From Mycobacterium botniense (GTDB lineage: Bacteria > Actinomycetota > Actinomycetes > Mycobacteriales > Mycobacteriaceae): DNA of 64,000 nt. The DNA is taken from NCBI RefSeq assembly GCF_010723305.1, contig NZ_BLKW01000004.1:620001-684000 (forward strand), given 5' to 3'. A program made the translations under genes and the position numbers. Below the pieces are notes generated by a model. That model saw nothing but the letters and a program-made list of their open reading frames with translations, was not told where the DNA came from and ran no database searches. This document shows positions 20,007 to 31,279 of this stretch, one piece after another (the first letter of the stretch is position 1; the number at the start of each line of letters is the position of its first letter).

Positions 20007-20504
20007 ATGTTCGAGACGCCATTGGCCGTTGTCGGCACCATCGTCACCGATCCCACGCGCCGCATGGTCGGGCAACAGGAGGTCATGAAGTTCCGGCTCG
20101 CCAGCAATTCCCGCCGACGCAGGGTTGACGGCGCTTGGGAACCCGGCAATTCGCTGTACATCACCGTCAATTGCTGGGGCCGGCTGGTCACCGGTGTGGG
20201 TGCCGCCCTGGGCCGGGGATCACCGGTGATCGTCGTGGGCACCGTCTACACCAGCGAGTACGAGGATCGTGACGGTGTGCGCCGATCGAGTCTGGAGATG
20301 CGGGCCAGCGCGGTCGGACCCGACGTGTCACGCGCGATCGTGCGCGTCGAGAAAATCGGGCACTCGACCACAGGTGCCGCCCGGACCGAAGCGGCGGAGC
20401 CTACGGGGTCGGCGGCCGTCGGGGCCGCCGACGTGGGTGACCCGGCCGGCAGCGCCGACGCCCCGGGCGGCCCCGATGGCGCGCGACTGTCCCTCTCAGC
20501 CTAG
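20007..20504 (+). CDS. ssbB: Single-stranded DNA-binding protein paralogue (SsbB type)
   Basis: 165 aa with an OB-fold in residues 1-115: ETPLAVVGTIVTDPTRRMVGQQEVMKFRLASN, LYITVNCWGRLVTGVGAALGRGSPVIVVGTVYTSEYEDRDG. SD GGAAGGAA precedes ATG 20007. The C-terminus is Ala/Gly/Pro rich and ends in LSLSA, lacking the acidic D-D-I-P-F-type tail that recruits partner proteins in the housekeeping SSB, so this is the secondary paralogue (M. tuberculosis Rv2478c). It stands alone after the CtaG-like gene; the 189-bp gap before it holds no obvious promoter. Confidence 0.85.
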   Translation: MFETPLAVVGTIVTDPTRRMVGQQEVMKFRLASNSRRRRVDGAWEPGNSLYITVNCWGRLVTGVGAALGRGSPVIVVGTVYTSEYEDRDGVRRSSLEMRASAVGPDVSRAIVRVEKIGHSTTGAARTEAAEPTGSAAVGAADVGDPAGSADAPGGPDGARLSLSA

Positions 20505-20548
20505 GAGCATGTCCGCGGAGTGGGGCGCCCGCACTAGGGGCACCCCGC

Positions 20549-20573
20549 TCCCGGGTGGCCAGCGCCCCCGGGA
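20549..20573 (+). terminator. GC stem-loop after ssbB
   Basis: TCCCGGG (20549-20555) and CCCGGGA (20567-20573) form a 7-bp stem with an 11-nt loop, 45 bp past the ssbB stop, without a U-run. Probable U-less terminator; modest stability. Confidence 0.35.
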
Positions 20574-20609
20574 CCGTGCCAGTGTGCTGCCGGGCTGTCC
20601 GCGCGCATG

Positions 20610-20629
20610 CCGCACCTAGGATGGTGCGG
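20610..20629 (+). promoter_or_regulatory. Palindrome wrapped around the -10 box of ettA
   Basis: CCGCACC (20610-20616), TAGGAT (20617-20622), GGTGCGG (20623-20629): a perfect 7-bp inverted repeat whose 6-bp centre is itself a good mycobacterial -10 hexamer. Transcription would start near 20629, giving a leader of about 37 bases to the SD-preceded ettA ATG (20666). A repressor bound here would block the promoter; alternatively it is a hairpin. Confidence 0.4.
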
Positions 20630-20665
20630 GTAAGCGCGCAGAGATCAGAGAGGTAACACCGCGCA

Positions 20666-22342
<1,677 letters not shown>

Positions 22343-22391
22343 GGTCTGCGGTGGCAGCGCGGGGATCTGTGCTGAGTCAGGAGCAGTCGGC

Positions 22392-25300
22392 ATGACGGTC
22401 GATCGACGGGCTACCGGCCTGCAGTGGACCACGTTCACCCGGACCGAGGACATCCCCGACTGGATCGTCAAGGCTTATATCGAGAGTTACCGCGGTCCGC
22501 ACGGCGACGAGCCCGGCACCGCGCCGGTCGACCTCGCCACCCTGTTCACGCCGGCCCTGGTGCAGGCACACTACCGGCTCGGTCAGCACCGTCCGGCCGG
22601 GGAAAGCTGCGCTGCGGTCTACCCGGCTGACGATCCCGCCGGTTTAGGCCCCGCCCTGCAGGTGATCACCGACCAGGGTGGCATGCTGATGGATTCCATC
22701 ACCGTACTGCTGCACCGGCTTGGCATCGGCTATACGGCCATCATGAATCCGGTGTTTGCGGTACGCCGCGACCCGGCCGGGGACTTGCTGAGCGTCGAAC
22801 CGAAAACCGATCACGCCGCCGATTCCCTTGACGAAGCCTGGATCCACATCCAACTTGCCCCGTCGGTCGACCACAGGGTTCTCGCGGAGATCGACCGCCT
22901 GCTGCCCGGCGTTCTCGCCGATGTGCGCCGGGTCGCGGCCGATGCGGCAGCGATGATCAGCGCCCTTGACAAACTGACCGCAGACCTCGAAACCGATCCC
23001 GACGGCCGCTATCGCAGCCCGGACCGCCAGGACGTGGCCGCACTACTGCGTTGGCTGAGCAACGGGCATTTCATGCTGCTGGGCTACCAGCGCTGCCCGG
23101 TGCGCGACGGACTCGTGTCGGGTGAGGAAGCCAGCACCAGTCTGGGTGTGCTGCGTCGGCGCAGGGGTTCTCGGCCGCGGCTGACCGACGACACCAAGCT
23201 GCTGGGTTTGGCGCAGACCACCGCCTCGAGCTATTTGCGCTACGGCGCATACCCGTATGTGGTTGCCGTGCGGGAAAGCCTTCCGGACGGCGTCTTCGAG
23301 CATCGGTTCCTTGGGCTTTTCACGGTCGCCGCGATGAACGCCGACGTCTTGGAAATCCCCATCATCTCGCGCCGGGTTCGAGACGCTCTCGTGCTCGCCA
23401 ACCGCGATCCCAGCCATCCCGGGCAGTTGCTGCTCGACGTCATCCAAACCGTCCCGCGCTTCGAGCTTTTCACGCTGAGCGCCGAGCAGCTGCTGGCGAT
23501 GGCCAAAGCCGTGGTGGATCTGGGATCACAGCGCCGGGCGCTGCTGTTTTTGCGCGCCGACCAACTCGAGCACTTCGTGTCGTGTCTGGTGTATCTGCCC
23601 CGCGATCGCTACACCACAGCCGTACGGTTGCAGATTGAGGACATTCTGGTCCGCGAGTTGGGCGGCAGTAGTCTGGAATTCACTGCCCGTGTCACCGAAT
23701 CACCCTGGGCTCTTATGCATTTCATGGTTTCGCTGCCCCCCGGGGGAGCGGGCCGGGTGGACACCTCGGAAGCCAACCGGCTCCGCATCCAGGCGCTGCT
23801 GACCGAAGCCGCACGGACGTGGGCCGACCGGCTGATCGGGGCGGCCGCGACGAGCTCCATCGGGCAGCTCCAAGCCGAGCACTATGCGGCCGCCTTCCCC
23901 GAGGTGTACAAACAGGCCGTCACCCCGACCGATGCCATCCACGATATCGCCATCATCGAAGAGCTAACCGACGACTCGGTCAAACTGGTTCTGTCCGAAC
24001 ACGACTATGACGAGACGGCGAGGCTTACCTGGTATCTGGGGGGGCGGACGGCGTCGCTGAGCCAACTTCTCCCGATGCTGCAATCGATGGGGGTGGTTGT
24101 GCTGGAAGAGCGGCCGTTCAGCGTGACCCGGCCCGACGGACTTCCGGTGTGGATCTATCAGTTCAAGATCACACCTCAGCCCACCGTCCCGATGGCGCCG
24201 CCGGGCCCGGAACGGGAAGCGACGGCGCAACGATTCGCCGACGCGATCACCGCCATTTGGGAAGGCCGCGTCGAGATCGACCGGTTTAATGAGCTGGTGC
24301 TGCGAGCGGGTCTGACCTGGCAGCAGGTGGCGCTGCTACGCGCATACGCGAAATATCTACGACAAGCTGGTTTCCCGTACAGCCAAGCGCACATCGAATC
24401 GGTACTCAACGAAAACCCGCACACCGCAAAGTCACTGGTCGTGTTGTTTGAGGCGATGTTCGATCCCAGCCCGTCGGGTTCGCCGAAGCGCCATGACGCG
24501 CAAGCGGCCGCCGCCGCAGTGGCAGCAGACATCGACGCCTTGGTGAGCCTGGACACCGATCGCGTCCTGCGGGCGTTCGCTTCGCTGATTCAGGCCACGT
24601 TGAGAACGAATTATTTTGTAAAACGTGATAATTCAGCACGTGCGCAGAATGTGCTGGCGTTGAAGCTTGATGCGCAGCTAATCGACGAGCTTCCGCTGCC
24701 GCGACCCAAGTACGAGATCTTCGTGTACTCTCCCCGTGTCGAAGGCGTGCACCTGCGGTTCGGGCCGGTGGCCCGCGGCGGTTTGCGGTGGTCGGACCGC
24801 CGGGAGGATTTCCGCACCGAGATCCTGGGTCTGGTCAAGGCGCAGGCGGTCAAGAACGCCGTCATCGTGCCGGTGGGCGCCAAAGGCGGTTTCGTCGTCA
24901 AACGGCCTCCGCTGCCCACCGGCGACCCGGAAGCCGACCGCGACGCGACCCGCAACGAGGGCATCGCGTGCTACCGGCTTTTCATCTCCGGTCTGCTGGA
25001 CGTCACCGATAACGTCGACCACGTTACGGGGAAGGTCAGCGCGCCGCCGGAAGTCGTGCGCCGCGACGGTGATGACGCCTACCTGGTGGTGGCGGCCGAC
25101 AAGGGCACGGCCACGTTCTCCGACATCGCCAACGATGTGGCCAAGTCCTATGGATTCTGGCTGGGCGACGCGTTCGCCTCCGGTGGATCGGTCGGCTATG
25201 ACCACAAGGCGATGGGTATCACCGCACGCGGTGTGTGGGAGGCCGTGAAACGGCACTTCCGGGAGATGGGTGTCGACACCCAGACCGAAGATTTCACCGT

Positions 25301-27224
25301 GGTGGGCATCGGAGATATGAGCGGCGATGTGTTCGGCAACGGCATGCTGCTGTCCAAGCACATCCGGTTGCTCGCCGCCTTCGATCATCGGCACGTCTTC
25401 CTAGACCCGAATCCCGATCCCGCGGCGGCCTGGCAGGAACGTCGGCGGCTTTTCGAGCTGCCCCGCTCCAGCTGGGATGATTACGACAGGTCGGTGATCA
25501 GCGAGGGCGGCGGAGTGTACAGCCGTGAGCACAAGGCGATTCCGGTGAGCCCGCAGGTGCGCGCCGCCCTCGGCATCGAGGATGAGGTCACCGAAATGGC
25601 ACCACCCAACCTGATCCGGGCGATCCTGCAAGCACCGGTGGACCTGCTCTACAACGGCGGCATCGGCACCTACATCAAGGCGGAAGCCGAGTCCGACGCC
25701 GACGTCGGTGACAGGGCCAACGATAACGTGCGGGTCAACGCAAATCAGGTGCGCGCCAAGGTGATCGCCGAAGGCGGCAACCTCGGTGTGACGGCGCTGG
25801 GCCGCGTCGAGTTCGACCTGTGCGGCGGCCGGATCAACACCGACGCGCTGGACAACTCCGCCGGTGTGGACTGCTCAGACCACGAGGTCAACATCAAGAT
25901 CCTGATCGACTCGCTGATCACCGCCGGCAAGGTGAAACCCGAGGAGCGCAAACCCCTGCTGGAGTCGATGACCGACGAGGTGGCTGAGCTGGTACTGGCC
26001 GACAACGCCGACCAGAACGACTTGATGGGCACCAGCCGCGCCAACGCGGCCAGCCTGCTCAATGTGCACGAGCGTCAGATCAGGGAACTGGTGGCCGAAC
26101 GCGGGCTCAACCGAGAACTCGAGGGTTTGCCGTCGGAAAAGGAGCTCCGCCGCCGGGCCGAGGCCCGTATCGGGCTGACGTCACCAGAGCTGGCGACGTT
26201 GATGGCGCATGTGAAGCTGGCCCTCAAAGACGAGCTGCTGGCCACCGACCTGCCGGATCAGGATGTCTTCATGTCGCGGTTGCCGCGGTATTTCCCGTCG
26301 GCGCTGCGCGACCGGTTCACCGGCGAGATCCGCTCGCACCAACTGCGCCGCGAGATCGTCACCACCATGCTGGTCAACGATTTGGTGAACACCTGCGGCA
26401 TCACCTATGCCTTCCGGATCGTCGAAGACATCGGGGTCAAGCCGGTGGACGCGGTGCGCACCTACGTGGCCACTGACGCGATCTTCGGGGTGGGCGAGCT
26501 GTGGCGCCGTATCCGCGCGGCCAGTGAACAAAACGCGATGCCGGTCGCCGTGTCGGACCGGATGACCCTGGATACCCGCCGGCTGATCGACCGGGCCGGA
26601 CGCTGGCTGCTCAACTACCGCCCCCAGCCGTTGGCCGTGGGGGCGGAGATCAACCGGTTCGCTGCCAAAGTCCAGTCCTTGACACCGCGCATGCCGGAGT
26701 GGTTGCGCGGTGACGATAAAGCCATCGTCGAAAAAGAAGCGGCCGAATTCGTGGCGCAGGGCGCACCGAAAGACTTGGCGTATCTGGTCGCCACCGGCTT
26801 GTACCGGTTCAGCCTCCTCGACATCATCGATATTGCCGACATCGCCGACATCGACCTCGCCGAGGTCGCCGACACCTATTTCGCGTTGATGGACCGCCTG
26901 GGCACCGACGGCCTGTTGACCGCGGTGTCCCAGCTGCCGCGTGATGACCGCTGGCATTCGTTGGCGCGCTTGGCGATTCGTGATGACATTTATGCTTCGC
27001 TGCGGGCGCTGTGCTTTGACGTGCTAGCGGTCGGGGAGCCGGACGAAAGCGGCGAAGAAAAGATCGCCGAATGGGAGCACCTCAGCGCTTCGCGAGTGGA
27101 ACGGGCGCGCCGTACCCTCACCGAGATCTACCAGAGCGGTCAGAAGGATCTGGCGACCCTGTCGGTCGCGGCGCGTCAGATCCGGCGCATGACGCGAACG
27201 AGTGGGCGGGGATCTGCCGGGTGA
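22392..27224 (+). CDS. gdh: NAD-dependent glutamate dehydrogenase, large (L_180) class
   Basis: 1610 aa, the 180-kDa class (M. tuberculosis Rv2476c about 1624). Oxidises glutamate to 2-oxoglutarate and ammonium with NAD. N-terminal half contains ACT-like regulatory repeats. The catalytic core lies around residues 790-1200: [50 protein letters not shown] (glutamate/Lys-containing active site, near 790-840), [18 protein letters not shown] (dinucleotide fold, near 970-990) and [15 protein letters not shown]. The C-terminal helical domain is long. In mycobacteria this enzyme is restrained by the FHA protein GarA (known). It is coupled to the thioesterase gene by a GTGA overlap. Confidence 0.95.
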   Translation: MTVDRRATGLQWTTFTRTEDIPDWIVKAYIESYRGPHGDEPGTAPVDLATLFTPALVQAHYRLGQHRPAGESCAAVYPADDPAGLGPALQVITDQGGMLMDSITVLLHRLGIGYTAIMNPVFAVRRDPAGDLLSVEPKTDHAADSLDEAWIHIQLAPSVDHRVLAEIDRLLPGVLADVRRVAADAAAMISALDKLTADLETDPDGRYRSPDRQDVAALLRWLSNGHFMLLGYQRCPVRDGLVSGEEASTSLGVLRRRRGSRPRLTDDTKLLGLAQTTASSYLRYGAYPYVVAVRESLPDGVFEHRFLGLFTVAAMNADVLEIPIISRRVRDALVLANRDPSHPGQLLLDVIQTVPRFELFTLSAEQLLAMAKAVVDLGSQRRALLFLRADQLEHFVSCLVYLPRDRYTTAVRLQIEDILVRELGGSSLEFTARVTESPWALMHFMVSLPPGGAGRVDTSEANRLRIQALLTEAARTWADRLIGAAATSSIGQLQAEHYAAAFPEVYKQAVTPTDAIHDIAIIEELTDDSVKLVLSEHDYDETARLTWYLGGRTASLSQLLPMLQSMGVVVLEERPFSVTRPDGLPVWIYQFKITPQPTVPMAPPGPEREATAQRFADAITAIWEGRVEIDRFNELVLRAGLTWQQVALLRAYAKYLRQAGFPYSQAHIESVLNENPHTAKSLVVLFEAMFDPSPSGSPKRHDAQAAAAAVAADIDALVSLDTDRVLRAFASLIQATLRTNYFVKRDNSARAQNVLALKLDAQLIDELPLPRPKYEIFVYSPRVEGVHLRFGPVARGGLRWSDRREDFRTEILGLVKAQAVKNAVIVPVGAKGGFVVKRPPLPTGDPEADRDATRNEGIACYRLFISGLLDVTDNVDHVTGKVSAPPEVVRRDGDDAYLVVAADKGTATFSDIANDVAKSYGFWLGDAFASGGSVGYDHKAMGITARGVWEAVKRHFREMGVDTQTEDFTVVGIGDMSGDVFGNGMLLSKHIRLLAAFDHRHVFLDPNPDPAAAWQERRRLFELPRSSWDDYDRSVISEGGGVYSREHKAIPVSPQVRAALGIEDEVTEMAPPNLIRAILQAPVDLLYNGGIGTYIKAEAESDADVGDRANDNVRVNANQVRAKVIAEGGNLGVTALGRVEFDLCGGRINTDALDNSAGVDCSDHEVNIKILIDSLITAGKVKPEERKPLLESMTDEVAELVLADNADQNDLMGTSRANAASLLNVHERQIRELVAERGLNRELEGLPSEKELRRRAEARIGLTSPELATLMAHVKLALKDELLATDLPDQDVFMSRLPRYFPSALRDRFTGEIRSHQLRREIVTTMLVNDLVNTCGITYAFRIVEDIGVKPVDAVRTYVATDAIFGVGELWRRIRAASEQNAMPVAVSDRMTLDTRRLIDRAGRWLLNYRPQPLAVGAEINRFAAKVQSLTPRMPEWLRGDDKAIVEKEAAEFVAQGAPKDLAYLVATGLYRFSLLDIIDIADIADIDLAEVADTYFALMDRLGTDGLLTAVSQLPRDDRWHSLARLAIRDDIYASLRALCFDVLAVGEPDESGEEKIAEWEHLSASRVERARRTLTEIYQSGQKDLATLSVAARQIRRMTRTSGRGSAG

Positions 27225-27634
27225 CCACCGGATTCATCGCGTCGGTGCCGGTGCGCTGGTCAGACATCGACGTGTACCAGCACATCAACCACGCGACCAT
27301 GGTCACCATACTCGAGGAGGCCCGTGTGCCGTTCCTGCGGGAACCGTTCGGCGCGGACATCACCACCATCGGGCTGTTGATCGCTCAGGTCCAGGTGTCG
27401 TACAAAGGCCAACTGCGACTGGCTGATTCGCCGCTGCAGGTCACCATCTGGGTGAAACGGCTGCGCGCGGTGGATTTCACGCTCGGCTACGAAGTGCGCT
27501 CGGTCAACGCGGCGGCCGATTCCAAGCCCGCGGTGATCGCCGAAACCCAGCTGGCCGCTGTCCATATCGGCGAGCAGCGGTTGGTGCGGCTTTCGCCTCA
27601 GCATCGGGAGTATTTGCAGCGGTGGCTGAGGTAG
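27221..27634 (+). CDS. Acyl-CoA thioesterase (4HBT hot-dog fold)
   Basis: 137 aa single hot-dog protein. GTG 27221 overlaps the gdh stop; a longer open frame inside gdh has no homology. Family signature near the N-terminus: [29 protein letters not shown], with catalytic-type Asp and the HINHATM loop of 4-hydroxybenzoyl-CoA thioesterase relatives; later [23 protein letters not shown]. Length matches M. tuberculosis Rv2475c. Substrate unknown. Its last 13 bases overlap the start of the next gene. Confidence 0.88.
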   Translation: MTTGFIASVPVRWSDIDVYQHINHATMVTILEEARVPFLREPFGADITTIGLLIAQVQVSYKGQLRLADSPLQVTIWVKRLRAVDFTLGYEVRSVNAAADSKPAVIAETQLAAVHIGEQRLVRLSPQHREYLQRWLR

Positions 27635-28284
27635 CCGAGCGGGGACTGTGGCTGGGCGGTGCCGCTCATCGTCACGACCTGGCCGCGTTCGTCGACCGTG
27701 CGCTGCGGCTCGATGAGGCCGCCGTGATCCGGCTGCGCGCCCGCGGCAATGGATTGCTGACGGCCTGGGTGACCACCGGTTTCGGTGTACTGGCCAGTCG
27801 GGTTGTGGCCGGCACTGTGCGGCCCGCCGACATGTCCGTCGGCGCCGACGAACTGGCGCGCGGCCTGGTCGCGATGGACACGTCGGGTTATGTCGACCCC
27901 GGCTTGCCGATGGATTCCGCGTGGCGGGGCGCGCTGCCGCCGCCAGCCGGCTTTCGGCATGTCGATGATGTACCCGCGCGGGTGATGCTTGACCTGGCCC
28001 AGCGCGGCGCCGACCTTGCCAGGGAGCATGCCAGCGCTCACGGTCCCCCGGTGTCACTGCTGGATCAGGAGGTGATTCGCGTCAGCTCCGGTGACGACAC
28101 TGTGGGCGTGCCGATGCGTTGCGTATTCGCTTTGACGGCAATGGGCTTCCTGCCGCAGTCATCGCAGGATGTGTCGACGGACGAGATTGTGCGGGTGCGG
28201 GTTTTACCGGCGTGGTTGCGAATCGATGCCCGCTTCGGGTCGGTGTACCGCCGCCGCGGTGATCCGGCGGTGGTGTTGCGGTGA
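27622..28284 (+). CDS. Conserved mycobacterial protein of unknown function
   Basis: 220 aa, GTG start 27622 inside the end of the thioesterase gene (13-nt overlap); corresponds by position and length to M. tuberculosis Rv2474c. I do not recognise a domain. No signal peptide or long hydrophobic helix; the protein is Arg/Val/Asp rich with a possible core GNGLLTAWVTTGFGVLASRVVAGTV. Translational coupling to gdh and the thioesterase suggests a shared transcript. It ends facing a minus-strand gene remnant. Confidence 0.75.
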   Translation: MAEVAERGLWLGGAAHRHDLAAFVDRALRLDEAAVIRLRARGNGLLTAWVTTGFGVLASRVVAGTVRPADMSVGADELARGLVAMDTSGYVDPGLPMDSAWRGALPPPAGFRHVDDVPARVMLDLAQRGADLAREHASAHGPPVSLLDQEVIRVSSGDDTVGVPMRCVFALTAMGFLPQSSQDVSTDEIVRVRVLPAWLRIDARFGSVYRRRGDPAVVLR

Positions 28285-28479
28285 GCGTTAGTTCGGGGTC
28301 GAGCTGACCGAGCGCGTGGTTTCCCGGCGGGCGCAGCAGATGATCCGTGTGATGTCCCACATACAGCTGGACCGCGAGCCCCCGCTTGGCCATTGTCGGC
28401 CCGCGCATGGTGGGTGGGGTTCTGCACGAAGTCCTCGACCGTCCCCGACCGGCAGGTATTTGCGCTTGGGGCGGCTCAT
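28285..28479 (-). pseudogene. Probable frameshifted remnant downstream of the DUF2563 gene
   Basis: An ATG at 28479 overlaps the stop of the DUF2563 gene (ATGA) and opens with MSRPKRKYLPVGDG, but frame 1 then turns Cys/Trp/Arg-rich and stops at 28288. The +1 frame continues as VEDFVQNPT and the +2 frame as MAKRGLAVQLYVGHHTDHLL, RPPGNHALGQLDPELTLT, both far more protein-like. Two frame changes within 80 bp would rebuild one protein. In M. tuberculosis the site holds Rv2473, a larger Ala/Pro-rich protein, but I cannot show homology. Alternatively the segment is non-coding. Confidence 0.3.
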
Positions 28480-28793
28480 CGGCTGTCGTCGTCGACGACA
28501 ACATCGCATAACCGCTTGGCATTGTGGCGGTCCATCTCGGTGAACGCGGCGGCAATGCTGCGGGCGGTGGCGGCGATCCCGGTGAGGTTGTCGTGGTGCT
28601 TGTGCAGGCGTTGGGTGTGGTGGTCTTTGGCGGCCCGAAGCACCTGGTGAAAATCGTGCGCCGCATCGAAGTCACCGAACATGCCCCCGACCACACCGGC
28701 CAGCGAGAGCCGATCCGCGCCGGCGCCGGCATGGTCCCCGGCCCGCTCGGAGGCGCCCGCCCCGATATGCAGCGATACGGGGTTGACGAACAT
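28476..28793 (-). CDS. Small DUF2563-type protein (mycobacterium-specific)
   Basis: 105 aa; ATG 28793 with SD AAGGAG at good distance. Begins MFVNPVSLHIGAGASERAGDHAGAG and has a helical His/Asp/Ala-rich middle (FGDFDAAHDFHQVLRAAKDHH) with a second helix (NLTGIAATARSIAAAFTEMDRHNAKRL). This layout, two helices of WXG100-like size, fits DUF2563 proteins such as M. tuberculosis Rv2472. No signal peptide. Some such proteins look like ESX-type helical-hairpin relatives, but no ESX genes are nearby. 85 bp separate it from aglA upstream. Confidence 0.65.
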   Translation of the reverse strand: MFVNPVSLHIGAGASERAGDHAGAGADRLSLAGVVGGMFGDFDAAHDFHQVLRAAKDHHTQRLHKHHDNLTGIAATARSIAAAFTEMDRHNAKRLCDVVVDDDSR

Positions 28794-28878
28794 CGCTCTC
28801 TCCTTCCCCGGGCTGCCGGTAACGCTACTACCGGATGCGCGCAGTTCAACTCACGTTTTGCCGGACCGGCCCCGCGGA

Positions 28879-30447
28879 TCACACCAGCCAGGCCGCGGCA
28901 TTCCCCGGTAAGCGCCCGTCCACCACTGGTGCGCTGGCTAGCAGCAGCTGTCTGTCGGGCAGCCTCAGCGCAGGTTCACCGGTGTTGAGCGCACATACCA
29001 GCCCACCCCGCCGAAAGATCAACGCATCACCCGGCGCCGCCAGCCACTCCACACGCTCACCGGCGAATTCAGCACGCGCTCTGCGTAATTGGAGGGCGCG
29101 GCGGAAAAATGACAATGTCGAGCCGGGATCGGACAGTTGCCGCTCGACGGTCAGCGCCGCCCACTGCGGGGGCATTGGCAGCCAGGTGTCAGCGGATGAC
29201 GAGAATCCGAACGGGGCAGCTGCACCGCTCCACGGCAGCGGAACTCGGCAGCCGTCGCGGCCGCGTTCGGTGTGTCCGGAGCGTTCCCAGGTCGGGTCCT
29301 GCAGCACCTCGTCGGGTAGCTGCACGTCGGGCAAACCCAGTTCCTGGCCGTTGTAGACGAACGCCGCGCCGGGCAGGGCCAGCATCACCAGCGCCATCGC
29401 CCGCGCCCGCGCCAGCCCTACCTCTCCGTCGCCGTAACGGGTCACCTCGCGGCCCACATCGTGGTTGGCCAGCGCCCAGGTCGGCGGGGCCCCGACGATC
29501 GCCGCGGCCGCCAGCGTGTTCTCGATCGCCTCACCGATCTCGGCGGCGTCGAACCCGGCCTGCGCCAGCCGGAAGTTGAAAGCCAGGTGCAGCTCGTCGG
29601 GCCGCAGATACTCCGCCCAGCGCGCGTTGTCGTGCACCCACACTTCGCCGATGGTGACCGCACCGGGATAGTCGTCGATGACCCTGCGGATCTCCCGGTG
29701 GATCGCGTGCACGTGGGGCTGGTTGAACCGGGGGTCGTCGTCCTTGTCGCGCAGCAACCGGTTGTCCAGCGACGTCATGTCCGGCAGCCCGGGAGGTTTG
29801 GCCATTCCGTGCGCCACGTCGATACGAAAGCCGTCCACGCCGCGATCCAGCCAAAACCGCAAGGTTTTCTCGAAATCGGCGAACACCTCGGGGTTGTCCC
29901 AGTTCAGGTCGGGCTGCTCGATATCGAACAGGTGCAGATACCACTGGCCCGGTGCGCCGTCCGGCTCGACGACCCGGCTCCAAGCCGGCCCGCCGAACAC
30001 CGACACCCAGTTGTTGGGTGGCTGGTGCCCCCCAGGGCCGCGGCCGTCGCGGAAGATATAACGCTCCCGCGCGGCGCTGCCCGGTCCGGCGGCAAGCGCC
30101 GCCTGAAACCACGGGTGCGCCGAGCTGGTGTGGTTGGGAACCACATCCATGACGATCTTGATGCCCCGCCGGTGAGCCGCGGCGATTAATTGCTCCAGCG
30201 CGGCCATCCCGCCGAACAGCGGGTCGACGTCGCGGGGATCAGCGACGTCGTAGCCGTGATCGGCCATCGGCGAGACGGTGACGGGGTTGAGCCAGATGGC
30301 GTCGATACCGAGCATTTCCAGGTAATCCAGCCGGGCCACGACCCCGTCCAGATCGCCGACACCGTCGCCGTTGCCGTCAGCAAACGAGCGCGGATAGACC
30401 TGATAGAACACGGCGTGCGACCACCATGCGCCAGGCACCCGCGACAT
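28879..30447 (-). CDS. aglA: Alpha-glucosidase (GH13)
   Basis: 522 aa glycoside hydrolase family 13. Conserved regions in order: DVVPNHTS (CSR I), GFRIDVAHGM (CSR II, Asp nucleophile), TIGEVWV (CSR III, Glu acid/base) and ALANHDVGR (CSR IV, where many relatives read HDQPR). N-terminal WWSHAVFYQVYPRSFADGNGDGVGDL is the usual oligo-1,6-glucosidase/trehalose-synthase-like opening. ATG 30447 overlaps the glbO stop (TGATG), so it is co-translated with the truncated haemoglobin. Likely cytosolic hydrolysis of alpha-linked glucosides or maltooligosaccharides. Confidence 0.92.
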   Translation of the reverse strand: MSRVPGAWWSHAVFYQVYPRSFADGNGDGVGDLDGVVARLDYLEMLGIDAIWLNPVTVSPMADHGYDVADPRDVDPLFGGMAALEQLIAAAHRRGIKIVMDVVPNHTSSAHPWFQAALAAGPGSAARERYIFRDGRGPGGHQPPNNWVSVFGGPAWSRVVEPDGAPGQWYLHLFDIEQPDLNWDNPEVFADFEKTLRFWLDRGVDGFRIDVAHGMAKPPGLPDMTSLDNRLLRDKDDDPRFNQPHVHAIHREIRRVIDDYPGAVTIGEVWVHDNARWAEYLRPDELHLAFNFRLAQAGFDAAEIGEAIENTLAAAAIVGAPPTWALANHDVGREVTRYGDGEVGLARARAMALVMLALPGAAFVYNGQELGLPDVQLPDEVLQDPTWERSGHTERGRDGCRVPLPWSGAAAPFGFSSSADTWLPMPPQWAALTVERQLSDPGSTLSFFRRALQLRRARAEFAGERVEWLAAPGDALIFRRGGLVCALNTGEPALRLPDRQLLLASAPVVDGRLPGNAAAWLV

Positions 30448-30854
30448 CAGAACGGCGCGTTGACCAGGGAGTGGGCCGCCATTTCCAGATAGTCGAGCAG
30501 CTCCTTACGGTGCGCGTCGTCGAGAGTGTGCGAGTCGATGGAGCCCACCGCGATGTGCATGCACCGCAGCCAGGCGTCACGTTCGATCGGGGAGATCCGG
30601 AACGGGGCGTGACGCATCCGCAGCCGCGGATGCCCGCGCTGCTCAGAGTAGGTGCGCGGACCGCCCCAGTATTGCTCGAGGAACATCCGCAGCCGTTCCT
30701 CGGCGCCCGCCAAGTCATCCTCGGGATACACCCGGCGCAGGATCTCGTCCTCGGCGACCAACTGGTAAAAGCGTGCCACGATCGCCCGAAACGTCTCGGC
30801 GCCGCCGACGGCATCGTAGAAGGACTGGTCTCGTAGCTGTTCCATCGCCTCCAT
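30447..30854 (-). CDS. glbO: Truncated haemoglobin, group II (trHbO)
   Basis: 135 aa 2-on-2 globin, nearly identical in its core to M. tuberculosis GlbO (128 aa). Haem-pocket residues expected for group II are present: Tyr B10 in RFYQ, Tyr CD1 in RRVYPED, proximal His F8 in LRMRHAPF and Trp G8 in DAWLRCMH. N-terminus [16 protein letters not shown]: the second Met (30845) is an alternative start; neither has a textbook SD. O2-binding haemoprotein proposed to associate with membranes and the respiratory chain. First gene of glbO-aglA, transcribed away from the HNH gene. Confidence 0.95.
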   Translation of the reverse strand: MEAMEQLRDQSFYDAVGGAETFRAIVARFYQLVAEDEILRRVYPEDDLAGAEERLRMFLEQYWGGPRTYSEQRGHPRLRMRHAPFRISPIERDAWLRCMHIAVGSIDSHTLDDAHRKELLDYLEMAAHSLVNAPF

Positions 30855-31279
30855 TGTGGGCCATCGGGGTCGAGGCCGCCCGCCGGCAGTGCACTACCCC
30901 GGCGGGCCGCACGCCGGGTGGTCGGTTTCAGGCGCGTCTTCTCGGCGGTCATCCGATCGCGCCGCGGGCGACGGCCGGCGGACCCGGCATACCGTCAGTC
31001 ACTGGTCCGTCGCCGCCGCTGCGCGCTGCGATCCCGGGGCAACAACCCTGCCGCTGCGCCGTTCGTCTCGGCCATGGCTAGCTTTGGGCTAGCTATCATC
31101 CACCAGCGGCAGCTCACAACGGTGCCGGGCGAGGCCGACCACTCAGGTGCTCGGGGACCGCGATGCTGCCCGGTCGCCCGGGCTTCTGGCGCCCTGTTCA
31201 CCGGGCTGACAGGCTGCCCACACCTCAAATTGGCGTGCGATCGGTGGCGAATCATGGTGGACTGTTCCGCGGAGGACCT
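30855..31279. promoter_or_regulatory. Divergent intergenic region with paired GCTAGC palindromes
   Basis: 425 bp between glbO (minus) and the HNH gene (plus). Two GCTAGC palindromes (31077-31082 and 31088-31093) recur at exactly 11 bp, one helical turn, as GGCTAGCTTTG followed by GGCTAGCTATC. The second overlaps an AT-richer TAGCTATCAT stretch that may be a -10 for the HNH gene, which would then have a leader of about 180 bases. No coding signal in the region. Confidence 0.35.

Noticed and set aside
28082..28408. Minus-strand frame with AKRGLAVQLYVGHHTDHLL continuing under the Rv2474c homologue
   Set aside because: As an intact gene it would overlap a conserved plus-strand gene by about 200 bp, and the overlapped part looks like reverse-complement noise; kept only as a possible remnant.
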